This document shows positions 34,737 through 46,201 of a stretch of DNA of 64,000 nucleotides, in pieces (positions within the stretch are counted from its first letter, which is position 1; the number at the start of each line of letters is the position of its first letter). Position numbers and translations under genes: made by a program. Origin of the DNA: Cynocephalus volans (Eukaryota; Chordata; Mammalia; Dermoptera; Cynocephalidae); NCBI RefSeq assembly GCF_027409185.1, contig NC_084469.1, positions 103,789,835 through 103,853,834 of the forward strand, written 5' to 3'. Under the pieces are notes generated by a model. The model did no database searches. It was given only the letters and a program-made list of their open reading frames with translations, and was not told the DNA's origin.

Positions 34737-35740
34737 GCCAGAGGAGAGGGTCTGGGAGGCCCAATAGCCAGCCTCAACCCACCCTGTCCTGTTACCAAGT
34801 TCTTGACTCTGCCACAGGAAATAATTCAAGAGCAGAGTCACAGTAGAAAATGACAATGGGTTTAATGCAACGAATAAGAGATACAGATTTCACAGAGAGA
34901 GTGTGGCCTAGCTCCAGAAACCAAGCAGGACCCACACCAAGTTTAATAGAAAAGTAAGAAATACACACTTATTAGTACAGAACGCAGGCTCATTCAAGAC
35001 AGTGAGCAGCCACCTGCTAAAAGTAGCTTAATGCAAAAGTAAAGCATACACACCTCAGCTGGCAAAGTGCAGGAAAGTGAAAAACGACTGCAGAAAGTTT
35101 AATGCAAACATAAGAAATATACATTTACAAACAGAATGGACTCACCCCAGGGTGAATGGCAGCCTGCTAAAGGTAAATTTCATACAAAAAAAGAGAGATA
35201 CATACCTCAGTCAAAGTGTGGGCTGGTTTCAGTAGAGTGAGCAACAGCCCTGCCTTCTGCCAGGATTCCACTTTTATAGTTTCATTATCTAATACATATT
35301 CATGATATCTAATGAGTATTCAAGGAGATGGTTCTCTGTTATGTAACATAGTCTTGCACACTATCAGTTGGCCTCCTTTTAGGGCATGTCCATCGGTCAA
35401 ATTCTATCACATGCACCAGACATATTCAAGAATATTCTGTGCTTTTTGACACCGCCAATGGAAGGTCATTCAAAGGATGAACTCTCTTCGCTTGGTCACT
35501 GGGATCAGATAAGCCTGTATAACTTCCTTTCACTGAGCGTGCTCAGCTACCGGATTGTCATAAGTCTGCCCCTTGTGGTCTCAGATTCCTGTGCTGGTGC
35601 CAAAAATAGGTCTAAGTAGCAGCAGTAACTCTCTTCTAGGGGAGGGCCTAGCAGAGGGGCCTAAGACCTTGGGGAGTGACTTGAAACCCACAAGTCTGTC
35701 CTGAAACCCGAACCCATGGAAACTGAGCATCTCCTGTCTC
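34737..35740 (-). mobile_element. LTR-like insertion with internal tandem repeat
   Basis: About 1.0 kb inserted into an antisense L1. It contains several antisense 'tttaatgcaa/taagaaatac' motifs, a 'cacttttatagtttcatt' stretch and promoter-like segments towards the right end, as in long ERV LTRs read on the minus strand. Exact ends are uncertain; a TG...CA pair at 34738/35739 is possible. No internal retroviral coding sequence. Confidence 0.5.
34860..35215. repeat. Imperfect tandem repeat, unit about 80 bp, about five copies
   Basis: Units begin near 34,860, 34,941, 35,027, 35,097 and 35,175 with TTTAATG/TTAATGCAAA followed by TAAGAAATACA-like sequence. Alternate units are most alike (34,941 vs 35,097), implying a 156-bp higher-order unit. 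Confidence 0.65.
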
Positions 35741-36299
35741 ATTTCCATTTATTTACGTCATCTTTAATTTCTTTCAGCCCGTTTTGTAATTTTCAGTGTA
35801 CAAGTCATTTGCCTCCTTGGTTACATTTTTTTCTAAGTGTTTTACTCCTTTTGATGCTTTTGTACATGTAATTGTTTTATTCCTTTCCTTTCCAGATTGT
35901 TTATTGTTAGTGTATGAAAGTGCAACTGATTTTCGTGTGTTGATTTTGTGTCCTGCAACATTGCTGAATTCATTTGTTAGCTCCCAGTTGTTTTTTTTTC
36001 ACCTTGCGGAGTCTTTAGGGTTCTCTACATATAAGGTTATATAATTTGTAAAAAAATAATTTTACTTCTGTCTTTCCAATTTGGATATGTCTTACTTATT
36101 TTTCTTGCCTACTTCCTCTAGCTAGAACTTCCAATACTGTCTTGAATTGAACTGGTGAAAGTGGGCAATCCTCCGCTTGTTCCTGATATCAGGGGAGAAG
36201 CTTTCAGTCTTTCACCATCTTAGCTGTGGGTTTTTCATATATGGCTTTTATCATGTTAAGGACATTTCTTTCCATTCCTGATTGTTTTCTCTTTGATCA

Positions 36300-36723
36300 A
36301 GATTCTTTTTCTCTGGCTGGGGCTGGTGGACGGGTAGCTACTATACTAAGAACTGAAATTGACCAAAATGAACCACAATTTATCTCAATATTTTCTCTGA
36401 AGGTGCAAGCCTGCAATAGACTCGAGTTGCAAAATAGCTACATCAGACATATCCTGCCATTGACGTTATTGTCTGGGTGGGGAGACAGATTCCTCGAAAT
36501 TTCTACTTTGCCATCTTCCTGACATTCTCTTCTCTGACTTTTTATACTAATATGTTATTTTGGGTCCCGCCCTGTTTGTCACCTTCTCAGAGAGGGTCCT
36601 TCCTTCCATCTTAGTTACTCCTACTTCTTTCTTTGTTTTTGTTTTGCTTTTTATTTTTTAGTTTATTTTTATTTTCCTACTTTCCATATGTAGGTTTTTT
36701 TAAGTCACTTTTCAGAATCAAGC

Positions 36724-36754
<31 letters not shown>

Positions 36755-37105
36755 CAAACAAAAAAACATAATGGATGCTGAGATCACATAAAATTATAAG
36801 AATCCATGCTAACAGGCAACTCTACAATTAATTCGATAGTGTATATGAACATGCCAGGCAGAAGATTTGGTATTCTGTAGTTAACTGTTTGTCACTGCCC
36901 CTTTTATTAGATGTTCACCATTTGTGTCACTGGCTGGCAATACATGCTCTGTCATAGGTTCACATACTTTAAATAGATGCCCTGGTTTCAGAATTTGCTG
37001 TTTCACATTGGCCTATCTGTCCATCTTTCTGCTGATACCATTCTGTTGATTAGCACAGATTTCAAAGACTTGATGTGTGTTTGGGAAAGTACCTCTCTAT
37101 CTTAG
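36300..37105. other. Intergenic, no gene seen
   Basis: Holds a (CA)n tract (36,723-36,752). 36,870-37,100 looks like another old antisense LINE. No gene recognised. Confidence 0.4.
36723..36752. repeat. (CA)n microsatellite
   Basis: About 14 uninterrupted AC units. Confidence 0.95.
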
Positions 37106-37490
37106 TCACTTTGGGCTGCTATATCAAATTACCACAGACTGTGTGGTTTAACTAACAAACATTTATTTCTCACAGTTCTAAAGGCTGGGAAGTCCAAGTT
37201 CATGGTACTGACAGATCCGGTGTCTAGTAAGGGCCCACTTCCTGGTTTGCAGATGGCCATCTTGTTGTATCCTCACAAGGCAGAGAGCAGACATGAGGCG
37301 AGCTGTTTCGTGTCTCTTATTGTAAGAGCATTAATCTCATTCATGAGGGCTCCACTCTCATGATCTCATCTAAACCTAATTAATTCCCAGATTTGCCACC
37401 TCCTAATACCATCAAATTGGAGGTTAGGATTTCAATGTGTGAATTTGGGGGGCACACAAACATTTAGTCTATACCATCCTCTAATAGTGC
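37105..37490 (+). mobile_element. MaLR-type LTR
   Basis: 'ttagtcactttgggctgctat', 'tttatttctcacagttctaaag gctgg', 'ctcatctaaacctaattaatt', 'gaatttggggggcacac' are the standard blocks of this mammalian LTR family, in order. Confidence 0.8.
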
Positions 37491-37539
37491 TGTACACAAC
37501 ATCTTGGCTATTCTTAGTCATTTGTCTTTTATTTTTTAT

Positions 37540-38850
37540 TTATGAATATTTTACGTGAGAGGAAAGCAATGATTAACCACCTGAAACTACATTGTATAAA
37601 ATCTTTGTGTGTAATGATTCATGATTTTGAACATCTTTTCATGTGCTTATCAGCCATTTGTATGTATCTTGGAGAAATGTCTATTCAAGTCCTTTGTCCA
37701 TTTTTAGATCAATTTGTTTGTTCCAATAATTTTTTATTCTTAATGTGGCAAAAAAAAACCCAAAACAAAAACACTTAACCATGTTAGTATTTTTAACACT
37801 GCAGTTCAGTAGTGTTAATTATACTCATCTTGTGCTACCAATCTCCAGAAATTTTTCATCTTGCAAAAGTGAAACTTTATGCTGTTGAACACCAACTCCC
37901 TATTTCCCGTTTCCTTTCTGTCACAGGCTCTACCATTCCCTTCTGTCTCTTTGAGTTCGACAATTTTGTGTAACTCATCCAAGAACAATTACACAGTATT
38001 TTGTGTGTGTGTGACTGGCTTATTGCAGTTAGCACAGTGTCTGAAGGTTCATGCATGTTGCTGCATGTGACAGTATGTCTTTTTGTAAGGCTAAATAGCC
38101 CATTGTCTGTACATACAATAGCCCCCTCCTTACCCAAGGTTTTACTTTCTGTGGTTTGAGTTACCTGTGATCATCCCCATTACCAAAGTATTAAATGGAA
38201 AATTCCAGAGAGAGAGTAGTCACATTTACACAACTTTTATTACAGTATATATTTATAATTGTTCTATTGTATTATTATTGTTGTCAACTTCTTACTGTGC
38301 CTAATTTATAAATTAAAGTTTAGTACAGGTGTGTATATGTAGGAGAAAACATAGTATATATAGGATTTGGTACTATGCAAGATTCCGTGCATTCACTGAG
38401 GTCTTGAAATGTATTGCCTGTGGATAAGGTATTGCACCACATTTAAAAAACATTCATCTGTCCATTGATGAACACGTGAGTTACTCCATCTCCTGGCTAA
38501 TGTGAACAACACTGCAATGAAGATGGTTGTGTAAATATCTCAAGATCCTGCTTTCAATTCTTTTCAATTGAAAATAAATACACCCACAAAACAAAAACAA
38601 AAAGAAAAAAATGAATGACAAGAAAACAAATAGAAAACAATAACAAAAAAGAAACAACAAAACACAACAACAACAAAATACCCAGAAATGAGTTTCTGGA
38701 ACATAAGATAATTCTATTTTTAATATTTTGAGGAACTCCATATAGTTTTCTGTAGGGGCTGAGCCATTTTCCTTTCCCTCCAACAGTGCACAAGGGTTCC
38801 AATTTCCTGACATCTTGCCAACACTTTTTATTTGGGGTATTTGATTTTTT
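37540..38850 (-). mobile_element. Old L1 3' region, antisense, with a Tigger insertion
   Basis: Antisense L1 phrases before and after the DNA transposon: 'catcttttcatgtgcttatc', 'tggcttattgcagttagcac', 'attcatctgtccattgatg', 'ctgaca tcttgccaacac'. An A-rich low-complexity stretch lies at 38,560-38,690. Confidence 0.75.
38118..38435. mobile_element. Tigger/pogo-type DNA transposon fragment
   Basis: 'ccctccttacccaaggttt' at one end and 'gtattgcctgtggataagg' at the other, with 'taaatggaaaattccagaga' and 'gtgcctaatttataaatta' inside. Same broad family as 6746-7312. Confidence 0.75.
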
Positions 38851-38998
38851 TTTTTTTTTGGAGTCCGGCCGCACCGCGCTCAGCCAGTGAGCGCACAGGC
38901 CATCCCTATATAGGATCCGAACCCGCGGCGGGAGCGCTGCTGCGCTGCCAGCACCGCATCCTCCCTAGTGCGCCACGGGGCTGGCCCTTGATTTTTTT
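38838..38998 (-). repeat. CYN SINE, GC-rich subfamily
   Basis: T head, GAGTCCGGCCGCACCGCGCT, TATATAGGATCCGAACCCGC, GGGAGCGCTGCTGCGCTGCC, TAGTGCGCCACGGGGCTGGC. Flanking 'ttgatttttt' on both sides is a likely TSD. Confidence 0.92.
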
Positions 38999-39577
38999 GA
39001 AATATAATATACCAGGGAAGCTTATTAGAGACTCAGTGCCCAGAGGGTATTTTTGGGACTGATCAGGGAGTCATTCTTTGCTGAGCATGTAACAACATTC
39101 CAAACTCTCAGAGGGAAGACAAAAAAATTAAGCAAATTCCATGTTGTTTGCATAAACAGTTTAGGCACACTGAGCCCTTTTTATTTGTTGGGTTGGTGGT
39201 GTCCCTCCCCAAATCCAGGTCCTAGATACCATCAGAGGTTAAACTTTGTGAACAAGCATTTCTAAGGATGTGCAGACTCTGGACTAATGTTAACTCTCTT
39301 CTGCGCACTAGGTAGGACTTTTTTATGACAGCTGCTACAGACCCACTGTACAAAGAGTCATTAGGGGTGATTAGGCAGCATATCCTTTTCCCTGAACTCA
39401 TCAAAAAAGAGGCATGTTTGTATTTGGCAGTTGCTGTACCAAATATTTCGATTCTAGCATTAGAATTGTGTGGGAGAAAGTGACTATAGAGAGTGTAAAA
39501 ATCTAATAACCAAGTCACAGAATAAATACTTGGAGTCCACAGCATCATGTGAACTCTTATGAATTGAGTGTAGCTCC

Positions 39578-39650
39578 CCAAACACCAAGGTCAAGGGTTT
39601 GGATCCTCATACTGACCAGCTGTCAAAAAATAAATAAATAAATAAACAAA
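39578..39650 (+). repeat. CYN SINE, 5'-truncated, at the KRAB-deletion scar
   Basis: Begins mid-body at AACACCAAGGTCAAGGG, ends GACCAGCTGTC plus (AAAT)n. Adjacent bases on the left match the ZNF intron up to 62,170, those on the right resume near 62,815. Confidence 0.85.
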
Positions 39651-40341
39651 AGGAACCCCATGTGAACACCACTGATTTGATAATGCTGTGGTTGAACTAT
39701 CTTGCAGAACCTTCAGTCCATTCATGTTCAAACAATTTATACAGGGCATAAAGCCTACATGTTCCTTTAGTAACATGAAAAATGTAAATTCAATACCTGT
39801 TAATGAATGTAAAATAATTAATAAACAAAGCATCAATAATGTGTTTCTCATTTTTTTACATAGTTATGTGGTAAAGAAACTGTGAGAGTAAAGAAGATAA
39901 TCAATGTGAAGAAACTTTCAGCCAGATTCCAGATCATACTCTGACCAAGAAAACTCCTCCTGGAGTAAAACCATGTGAAAGCAGTGTGTGTTGAGAAGTC
40001 TCCAGTGGTCATTCATCCCCTTACAGGCACATCAGCACTCACACTGGGCAGAAATCATATGAGTTTCAGGAGTATGATCAGAAGCCATATAAACATAAGA
40101 AAGCCTTTCATTTATCATTACTCCTTTTCAATAAATGAAAGGCCTAAAACTGGATAGAAAGCCTATGAGTGTGAAAAATGTGGGAAAGCCTTCACTTCTT
40201 TTGTAGGCATTTGAAGACACATTATAATGCACAGTAGAGATAGATGTCATAAATGTGAGCACATTTGGGAAGGGCTTTGACTGTCCCAGTTTATTTTGTG
40301 TATGTGAAAGAATTCACACTGAAGAGAAACAGTATGAATGT

Positions 40342-40452
40342 ATTATTTATTTATTTTTTGGCAGCTAGCCATAGCCAGTACAGGGATCTGAACACCCTGA
40401 TCTTGGTGTTACAAGGCTATTCTCTAACCAGCTGAGCTAACTGGCCAGCCCT
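40342..40452 (-). repeat. CYN SINE inserted in the ZNF pseudogene
   Basis: (TTTA)n head, GGCAGCTAGCCATAGCCAGT...CAGCTGAGCTAACTGGCCAG. Flanks 'tgaatgta' and 'tgagtgta' look like a diverged TSD. Confidence 0.88.
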
Positions 40453-40510
40453 GTGAGTGTACCAATGTGGTAAAGCCTACAATTCTTTCAATTCCTTTCA
40501 AAAACATTGA

Positions 40511-40660
<150 letters not shown>

Positions 40661-40829
40661 TAATACATGAAAGGACTCACACTGGAGAGAAACCCATGAA
40701 TGTGAGAAATGTGGAAAAGCCTTCAGTCATTCTAGTACCTTTCGAAAACATGAAAGAACTCATGCTTGAGAAAAACGCTCTGAATGTGAGGAATGTGGGA
40801 AAGCTTTCCTTTCTCTTGCAAACTTTTGA

Positions 40830-40949
<120 letters not shown>

Positions 40950-40982
40950 TAGCCTTTGGTTCCAGTACCTTTTGAGTAATGT

Positions 40983-41215
40983 CATCTCTCATTATCCACA
41001 GGGGATTGGTTCTAGGACCCCCTTAGGATTCCAAAATCCATAGCTGCTCAAGTTCCTCATATAAAATGATGTAGTATTTGCATGTAACCTACACACACCC
41101 TCTTGTATACTATAAATCATCACTAGATTACTTATAATACCTATTAAAATGTCATTGCTATGTAAAGAGCTCTTATACTGTATTGTTTAGGGAATATTAC
41201 ATTAGTGGCTCAACT
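40983..41215. mobile_element. MER2/Tigger-like DNA transposon fragment
   Basis: 'attatccacaggggattggtt', 'atttgcatgtaacctacaca', 'tcactagattacttataata', 'actgtattgtttagggaata' match my memory of the MER2 left half. Confidence 0.75.
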
Positions 41216-41868
41216 TATCAGATACATTTATGAATGTTTTGCAGAGGAAATTAAAATTATCCCTTCTAAACAAACACGAAGGGGGTGTTGGTGTAGTCCA
41301 TGGGTCCAAAATGAGTGGGGCCAGGAAGAGGGAGGAGGTGAGGAAGTAGGTGAGCTAAGTCTATTTCACCCCAATCATTTATCATTACATTAATCTATAC
41401 TTAATGTCAAAAAACACAATGATCAATATGAGAATAGGATGGAAGAAGTAAATATTGTCATTAGAGACAAAAGCATCCTTTCCTTGGGAAACTAAAGACA
41501 ACACAACAGGGAAACTATTAGAACTAATGAAGGAGTCAATTTGCTGATTATTGAATAAATATATACAATATTCAAAGCAGCATACTATTGAATGAAAATC
41601 ACATTTACTGAAAAATAGACACAAATTTCCATGGAATAGGGCTATGTGCAGACAAGTATGAGTGCTGTCTGGTGGAGTGACATAAATGTCACCTCCAGAG
41701 ATTTATATACAACTTTGGTGGATCAAAGTCTCCTTATCCGATCTTTCACTCAAGAAAAATCGTATAATTGAAAATAAAATGGGGAAATCTGATCCAAATT
41801 AACTCACATATAATTCTGCAGAAAACACCCCTGATCCAGAAAACACCCCTAGCACCTCTTTCAAGACC
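41215..41868. other. Intergenic, no gene seen
   Basis: AT-rich, unassigned sequence between the ZNF pseudogene and the duplicated promoter block. Confidence 0.4.
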
Positions 41869-41869
41869 C

Positions 41870-42260
41870 TGTGAGCGCACCCGAGTAGAAGAGTGCTCGG
41901 TGTCGCCTGCCCCAATGCCCGCCCATGCAAACCATCACCTGCACTAACATTCCATGTAACTTCTTCCCATTGACCCGGAGACAGGGACTTCCGGCTCTTG
42001 GCGGAAGCGGAAACATATCTCTGTTCATCACGCCCCGCCCACCCCTGGCCGGAACCACAAGGTAATGTGGCCCGCCCCCTTCCGCTGCTTCTTGGTGCGC
42101 AGGCGTACTGGGATTTCTGCCCCCGCAGCAGGGTAAGAGCGCGCCTGCTGGAGGGCCTAAGCGCTTTTAACTGTCGCCGTGCGTGGCGGCTGCTCGTTTA
42201 GGTCAGTTTCCGTGATTCACGATTGTCGGGTTAGGCCATGCCAGTGATGGGAAGGTGGCC
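41870..42260. promoter_or_regulatory. Second CpG-containing promoter-like block, paralogue of the ELOF1 promoter
   Basis: Diverged copy of 9148-9560. The ETS-like pair is retained (GACTTCCGGCTCTTGGCGGA, AGCGGAAAC) and the NRF1-like site is partly retained (TGCGCAGGCGTA). CpG density is lower than in copy 1. No coding exon is attached. It could be a decayed promoter or the start of a non-coding transcript. Confidence 0.5.
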
Positions 42261-43177
42261 TCACCCTGGGCCACAGTATCTTCCTGGCAGATGTCTAAAA
42301 TATTGAGGATTGTTGAGCTAAAGAAGGTTAGAGCGCAGGAGGCCTCTCGACCCTTCCTCGGTCTCTCGCCACGCTGGCCTGAGAGCAGGACAGGGATTCA
42401 CAAAGACAAAAGGTCTTTCCACCTCCTCCCTTTTTCCTGCCTGGAGACAGAGATGTGAGTTCTGTCTTTCCTGGAGATGGAGACGCCCGTCCATGCAAAC
42501 CATCACTGCTAGCGGGGATAGGAGAATCTAAAAGCAGACTTGACTTTCCCGTAAATTTACATTTGCCCTCCAACAGTTGCCCCGCCTTTGGAAGCCTGCA
42601 ACTGCTCTCTTCTTTGTCCTGTCACTTCTAAGATTCGTGGCTCTTTGTTCAAATATTTAAGACAGAGCTCCAAGCCACGGCTTTACGAAAGAGCTACTTT
42701 GGAATTGAGGTCTCTCCCATGTGATGAGTACAGTTAAAAATAAAATGTGACTTTTTCTCCTGTTGAGCTGACTTTTATTTCCAGGAGAGTGTCTCAACTA
42801 AGAACTTTATGAGGGTTGAGAAAATAGTTTTTGCTCCCCTCGGCTTGTTAGAACAAACTCTTAATGAGCACCTTTGAATCTTTTTAAAATTCAAGTTCTG
42901 ATTCAGTAGGTCAGGAGTGGAACCTGAGGATCTGCATTTCTTACTGGCTCCCAGGTGACGTCCTTGCAGTCCTCTGAGGACCACACTTTGAGTGCCAAGG
43001 TGGTAATAGATGAGGTTCCATAGGTAGATGGGCCAGGTCATGTGGGGTCTTGTGGGCCATGTTAAGGACTTTTATGGAATTTTGAACAGAGACTTAATGC
43101 CTGGCTTCTGTTTTAGGAAGCCCAATGTAGCTTCCGGGGTGAGAATAGATGGTAGAGGGGAGCTGGGAGACCAGTTT

Positions 43178-43345
43178 GAAAGCCGTCACAGGGCCGGCCT
43201 GTGGCTCTCTTGGGAGAGTGTGGTGCTGATAACACCAAGGCCACGAGTTTGGATCCCTGTATAGGGATGGCCAGTTAGCTCACTTGGGAGAGCGTGGTGC
43301 TGACAACACCAGCAGCATCTTTTTTAAAAAAAGAAAGCCATCGCA
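43178..43345 (+). repeat. CYN SINE dimer inside duplicated block copy 2
   Basis: Element about 43191-43332 flanked by gaaagccgtc / gaaagccatc. Left B box is GTTTGGATCC; the right unit has lost its B-box segment (CAACACCAGCAGCATCTTTT). Confidence 0.88.
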
Positions 43346-43439
43346 TTAGTTGGTTGAGAGATGGTGGTGGCCTGAGCTAAAGTAGATTTAGTCGAGGTGG
43401 ACAGAAGTTTAGCTATCTAGACGTGTAGATACATAGATG

Positions 43440-44008
43440 TCTTAGTCATGGTTTCCCAGGGAGACAGAACCAATAGGATAAGTATATTGATATATGAGGT
43501 AGGATATATTAAGAGAATCGGCTTATGCAATTATGAAGGCTAAGTCCCGTGGTATGTTGTCTGCAAACCAGAGACACTGGGATGTCCATAGCGTGACTCA
43601 GTCTAAGTATGAAAGCCTCAGATCTGGGGAAGCTGATGGTGTAATTCTTAGTTTGAGGCCAAAGGCCTGAGAGCCCGGAGGTGTTGCTGATGTGCATCCT
43701 GGAATCCAGAGACTGAAGAACCTCAATTTCTGATCTCCACGGACAGGAGAGAAGAGTGTATCCCTGCTCTAGCAGATAGAGGGAGAAAGATTCACCTTTT
43801 CCTCTGTTTTTGTTCTCTGGAACCCCAACAGATTAGATGGTACCTGCCCATATTGAGGGTGGATCTTTCCCACCTAGTCCACTCAGGCTCAAATTCTAAT
43901 CTCCTCTGGAAACACCCTCACAGACACACCCCAAGATAATGCTTTACCAGGTTTCTAGGTACCTCTTAATCTAGTCAAATTGACACCTGAAATTAACCGT
44001 CAGCAATC
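43440..44008 (+). mobile_element. ERVL-type LTR (MLT2/MER-like)
   Basis: 'gtcatggtttcccagggagacagaacc', 'ttaagagaatcggcttatgc', 'ctcctctggaaacaccctcac', 'gacacctgaaattaaccgtca' are successive blocks of an ERVL-type LTR. It has no counterpart at the equivalent site in copy 1 (about 10,130-10,145). Confidence 0.7.
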
Positions 44009-44289
44009 GCCAAGCTCTATTTTTGGAGCTGGGTTGAAGGTCGAGGATGGGTACCACAATTCCCACCATTCAGTGAGGATTCCATAGGCAGAACAAAGGA
44101 TCAGACATAAACAAAGATCAGTTATGTCTGTTTATCAGACATAAACAGAGGATCAGTTACAACACTTCAGCACAGTAGAGGAGGTTGTGTGGATATCAGA
44201 GTATATGATAGTGGACGGAGTTGCCAAGGGGAAGCTGATGCTCAGGTTGAAATCTGAGTCCTAGAGAATCATCCAGCACCACCCTCCAG

Positions 44290-44846
44290 TGCACCTGGCA
44301 GATGTAGTCCTGTTTATCTACTTTCCACTTTGTAGCCTATGCTTTTGGTGTTGTATTAAAAAAATCATTGTCATATCCAATGTGATAAAAATTTTCATGT
44401 TTTCTAAAAAATGTTTTATAGGTCTTAAATTAGGTCATTGATTTATTTTAGGTTAGTTTTTGTATATGATGGGAAGTAAAGGTCCGACTTCATTTTTATT
44501 TTTATTTTATTATTTCAATTAATTTTAATTTTTAAATTTATCAATATACAGTGTAGTTGATTTTCATGTTCCTTTACCAATTCCAACTTGGTTTTTTAAA
44601 TAATTGGATATATAGTCTTCCCAACATCTTTTGTTAAAAAGACTGTCTTTCCCCATTTAATGACCTTGTCACTGTTGTTGAAAATCATCTGACCCCATAT
44701 GTGGGCGTATATTTCTGGGTTCTCTATTTCATAGAAGTGGCGTCCTCAACTAGTCTTCTTCGTCCCAATTCAGTTACCCCTTATGTTCATTTGTATATTT
44801 TTTCACTGTAGTTTTCAGTATCAAAGGAATTCGATCATGGTTCACA
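44290..44846 (-). mobile_element. L1 ORF2 fragment, antisense
   Basis: 'aatcattgtcatatccaatg', 'ttttaggttagtttttgtata', 'tatttctgggttctctattt' are antisense L1 phrases. Confidence 0.75.
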
Positions 44847-44975
44847 GGCATTATTGCTTTCTTTTTTTTTTTTTAAAAGATGATCGGTAACGGGATCTTA
44901 ACCCTTGACTTGGTGTTGTCAGCACCACGCTCTCCCAAGTGAGCCACGGGCTGACCCCCGGCATTATTGCTTTCT
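44847..44975 (-). repeat. CYN SINE right-unit monomer with 16-bp TSD
   Basis: Element 44863-44959 flanked by ggcattattgctttct at 44847-44862 and 44960-44975. The body is the right-unit type (GATGATCGGTAACGGGATCT TAACCC). Confidence 0.94.
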
Positions 44976-45530
44976 AAAGAACCTGTGAAGAGTTAAGTCA
45001 TGTAAATGAAACCAAATTGAACAGTGTTAGCTTTACTTCTATAAAGTGTGATCCTCTTTATAAAAAAAGTCCTCCAGAAAACTGCTTTGAGCCATTTTCC
45101 AGAACGAGAAAAACAGAGACGCTCCCTCTTGTGGTGAGGGTGGCACTAACATCCACACACAGACTCTGGGGTATGGATTTCTCATAGTGCTGCTGAGACC
45201 AGCATTTTCAGCAGGTGATGATCAGTTTAAAATATTCTGTGTGTGCCCTCAATGAGCAGGTGGTGTGACAGGTTAGGGAGAACAGAAATAAAGTGGACCT
45301 TGTACTCAGTCAAGATATCACAGTCTATTCTGGAAGACAGTTTCAAATGAATGATTTATCAAATAAATAATTTATATAAAGAAACGTGACAGAGCCACAG
45401 GTGGATTCAATCTAGGACCAGTTATATTGCTGGAGAGGGAAAGCTATTTATATGATACCTGAGATTTAGCTACAGAAACGACTGGATCAGTCAGTGACGG
45501 TGGAGGTGGGCTTGAGAGAGAGTTTCAAAT
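44976..45530. other. Intergenic, no gene seen
   Basis: Unassigned, possibly old LTR-derived; no exon recognised. Confidence 0.35.
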
Positions 45531-45723
45531 GGGTAAACTGGGGGCCAGCCCGTGGCTCACTAGGGACAGTGCGGTGCCTGATAACACCAAGGCCACGGGT
45601 TCGGATCCTATATAGGGATGGCTGGTTGGCTCACTGGCTGAGTGTGGCGCTGACAACACCAAGCCAAGGGTTGAGATCCCCTTACCGGTCATCTTTAAAA
45701 AAAAAAAAAAAAGGGTAAACTGG
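45531..45723 (+). repeat. CYN SINE dimer with 11-bp TSD
   Basis: Element 45542-45712 flanked by gggtaaactgg at 45531-45541 and 45713-45723. Left B box GGTTCGGATCC, right GGTTGAGATCC, 16-A tail. Confidence 0.95.
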
Positions 45724-46201
45724 ACATGTAAATCTTCAGGCACAGACCACCTGGTGACAACATGAACTATGAATGTCGGAACTGCTGAAACAGAGGGAAA
45801 AGGAAAGTTCACGTTTGATTAGTTGTTTTACATAACAAGTTGTTAATGTCAAAATGATAGTTTGCTGGCATCTTTGTTTTCTCAAAGAAATAATTAATCA
45901 TCAGAACTCTGGAAAGCAGGAGATCCACATGTAGATGGAGTTGGGGGTTCTGTACTCTTTGAGGTTGTAACTCTGGTTACCTGGGTTCTTTTTCTGAACA
46001 GTGTTTTGCTTTTGATATGCATAGAATTGCTGGAGTCAGACTGTAATTTGTATATATGAATGAAATCTGTGAATTTCAGACTTAGGGAAAGACTCATTTA
46101 GGTTGTCTGCTGGAGAAAGAGTTTATGAATTTGAATGTTTATTCAGGTCACAACCTTAAACTGGCTCTATGTGAGAGTCTCCTGCTGGTGAAATTTAAGG
46201 C

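Larger units (their letters stand above)
34471..36300 (-). mobile_element. L1 ORF2 region, antisense, split by an LTR insertion
   Basis: Antisense L1 phrases: 'ccatagctttgtagtaggttttg', 'gggatggcatcaaatctgta', 'cttcc aatccatgcacatggg', then after the LTR 'tttccatttatttacgtc', 'gcaacattgctgaattcatt' and 'gtgggcaatcctccgcttgt'. The split falls inside a phrase that is continuous in L1. Confidence 0.85.
41870..44260 (+). repeat. Duplicated block, copy 2 (paralogue of 9.15-10.35 kb)
   Basis: Same order of anchors as copy 1: 'atgagcaccttt' (42,862), 'ccaggtgacgtcc' (42,951), 'accacactttgag' (42,979), 'gagaatagatggtagagg' (43,141), 'ggtggtggcctga' (43,362), 'gtggacagaagttta' (43,398), 'tttggagctgg' (44,021), 'gctgatgctca' (44,232). 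It is about 1.2 kb longer owing to a CYN dimer (43,191-43,332), an ERVL-type LTR (43,440-44,008) and other small insertions. Confidence 0.8.

Noticed and set aside
41870-42260. A first exon for the ZNF pseudogene
   Set aside because: It lies downstream of the pseudogene on the plus strand, so it cannot be its promoter; it matches the ELOF1 promoter instead.
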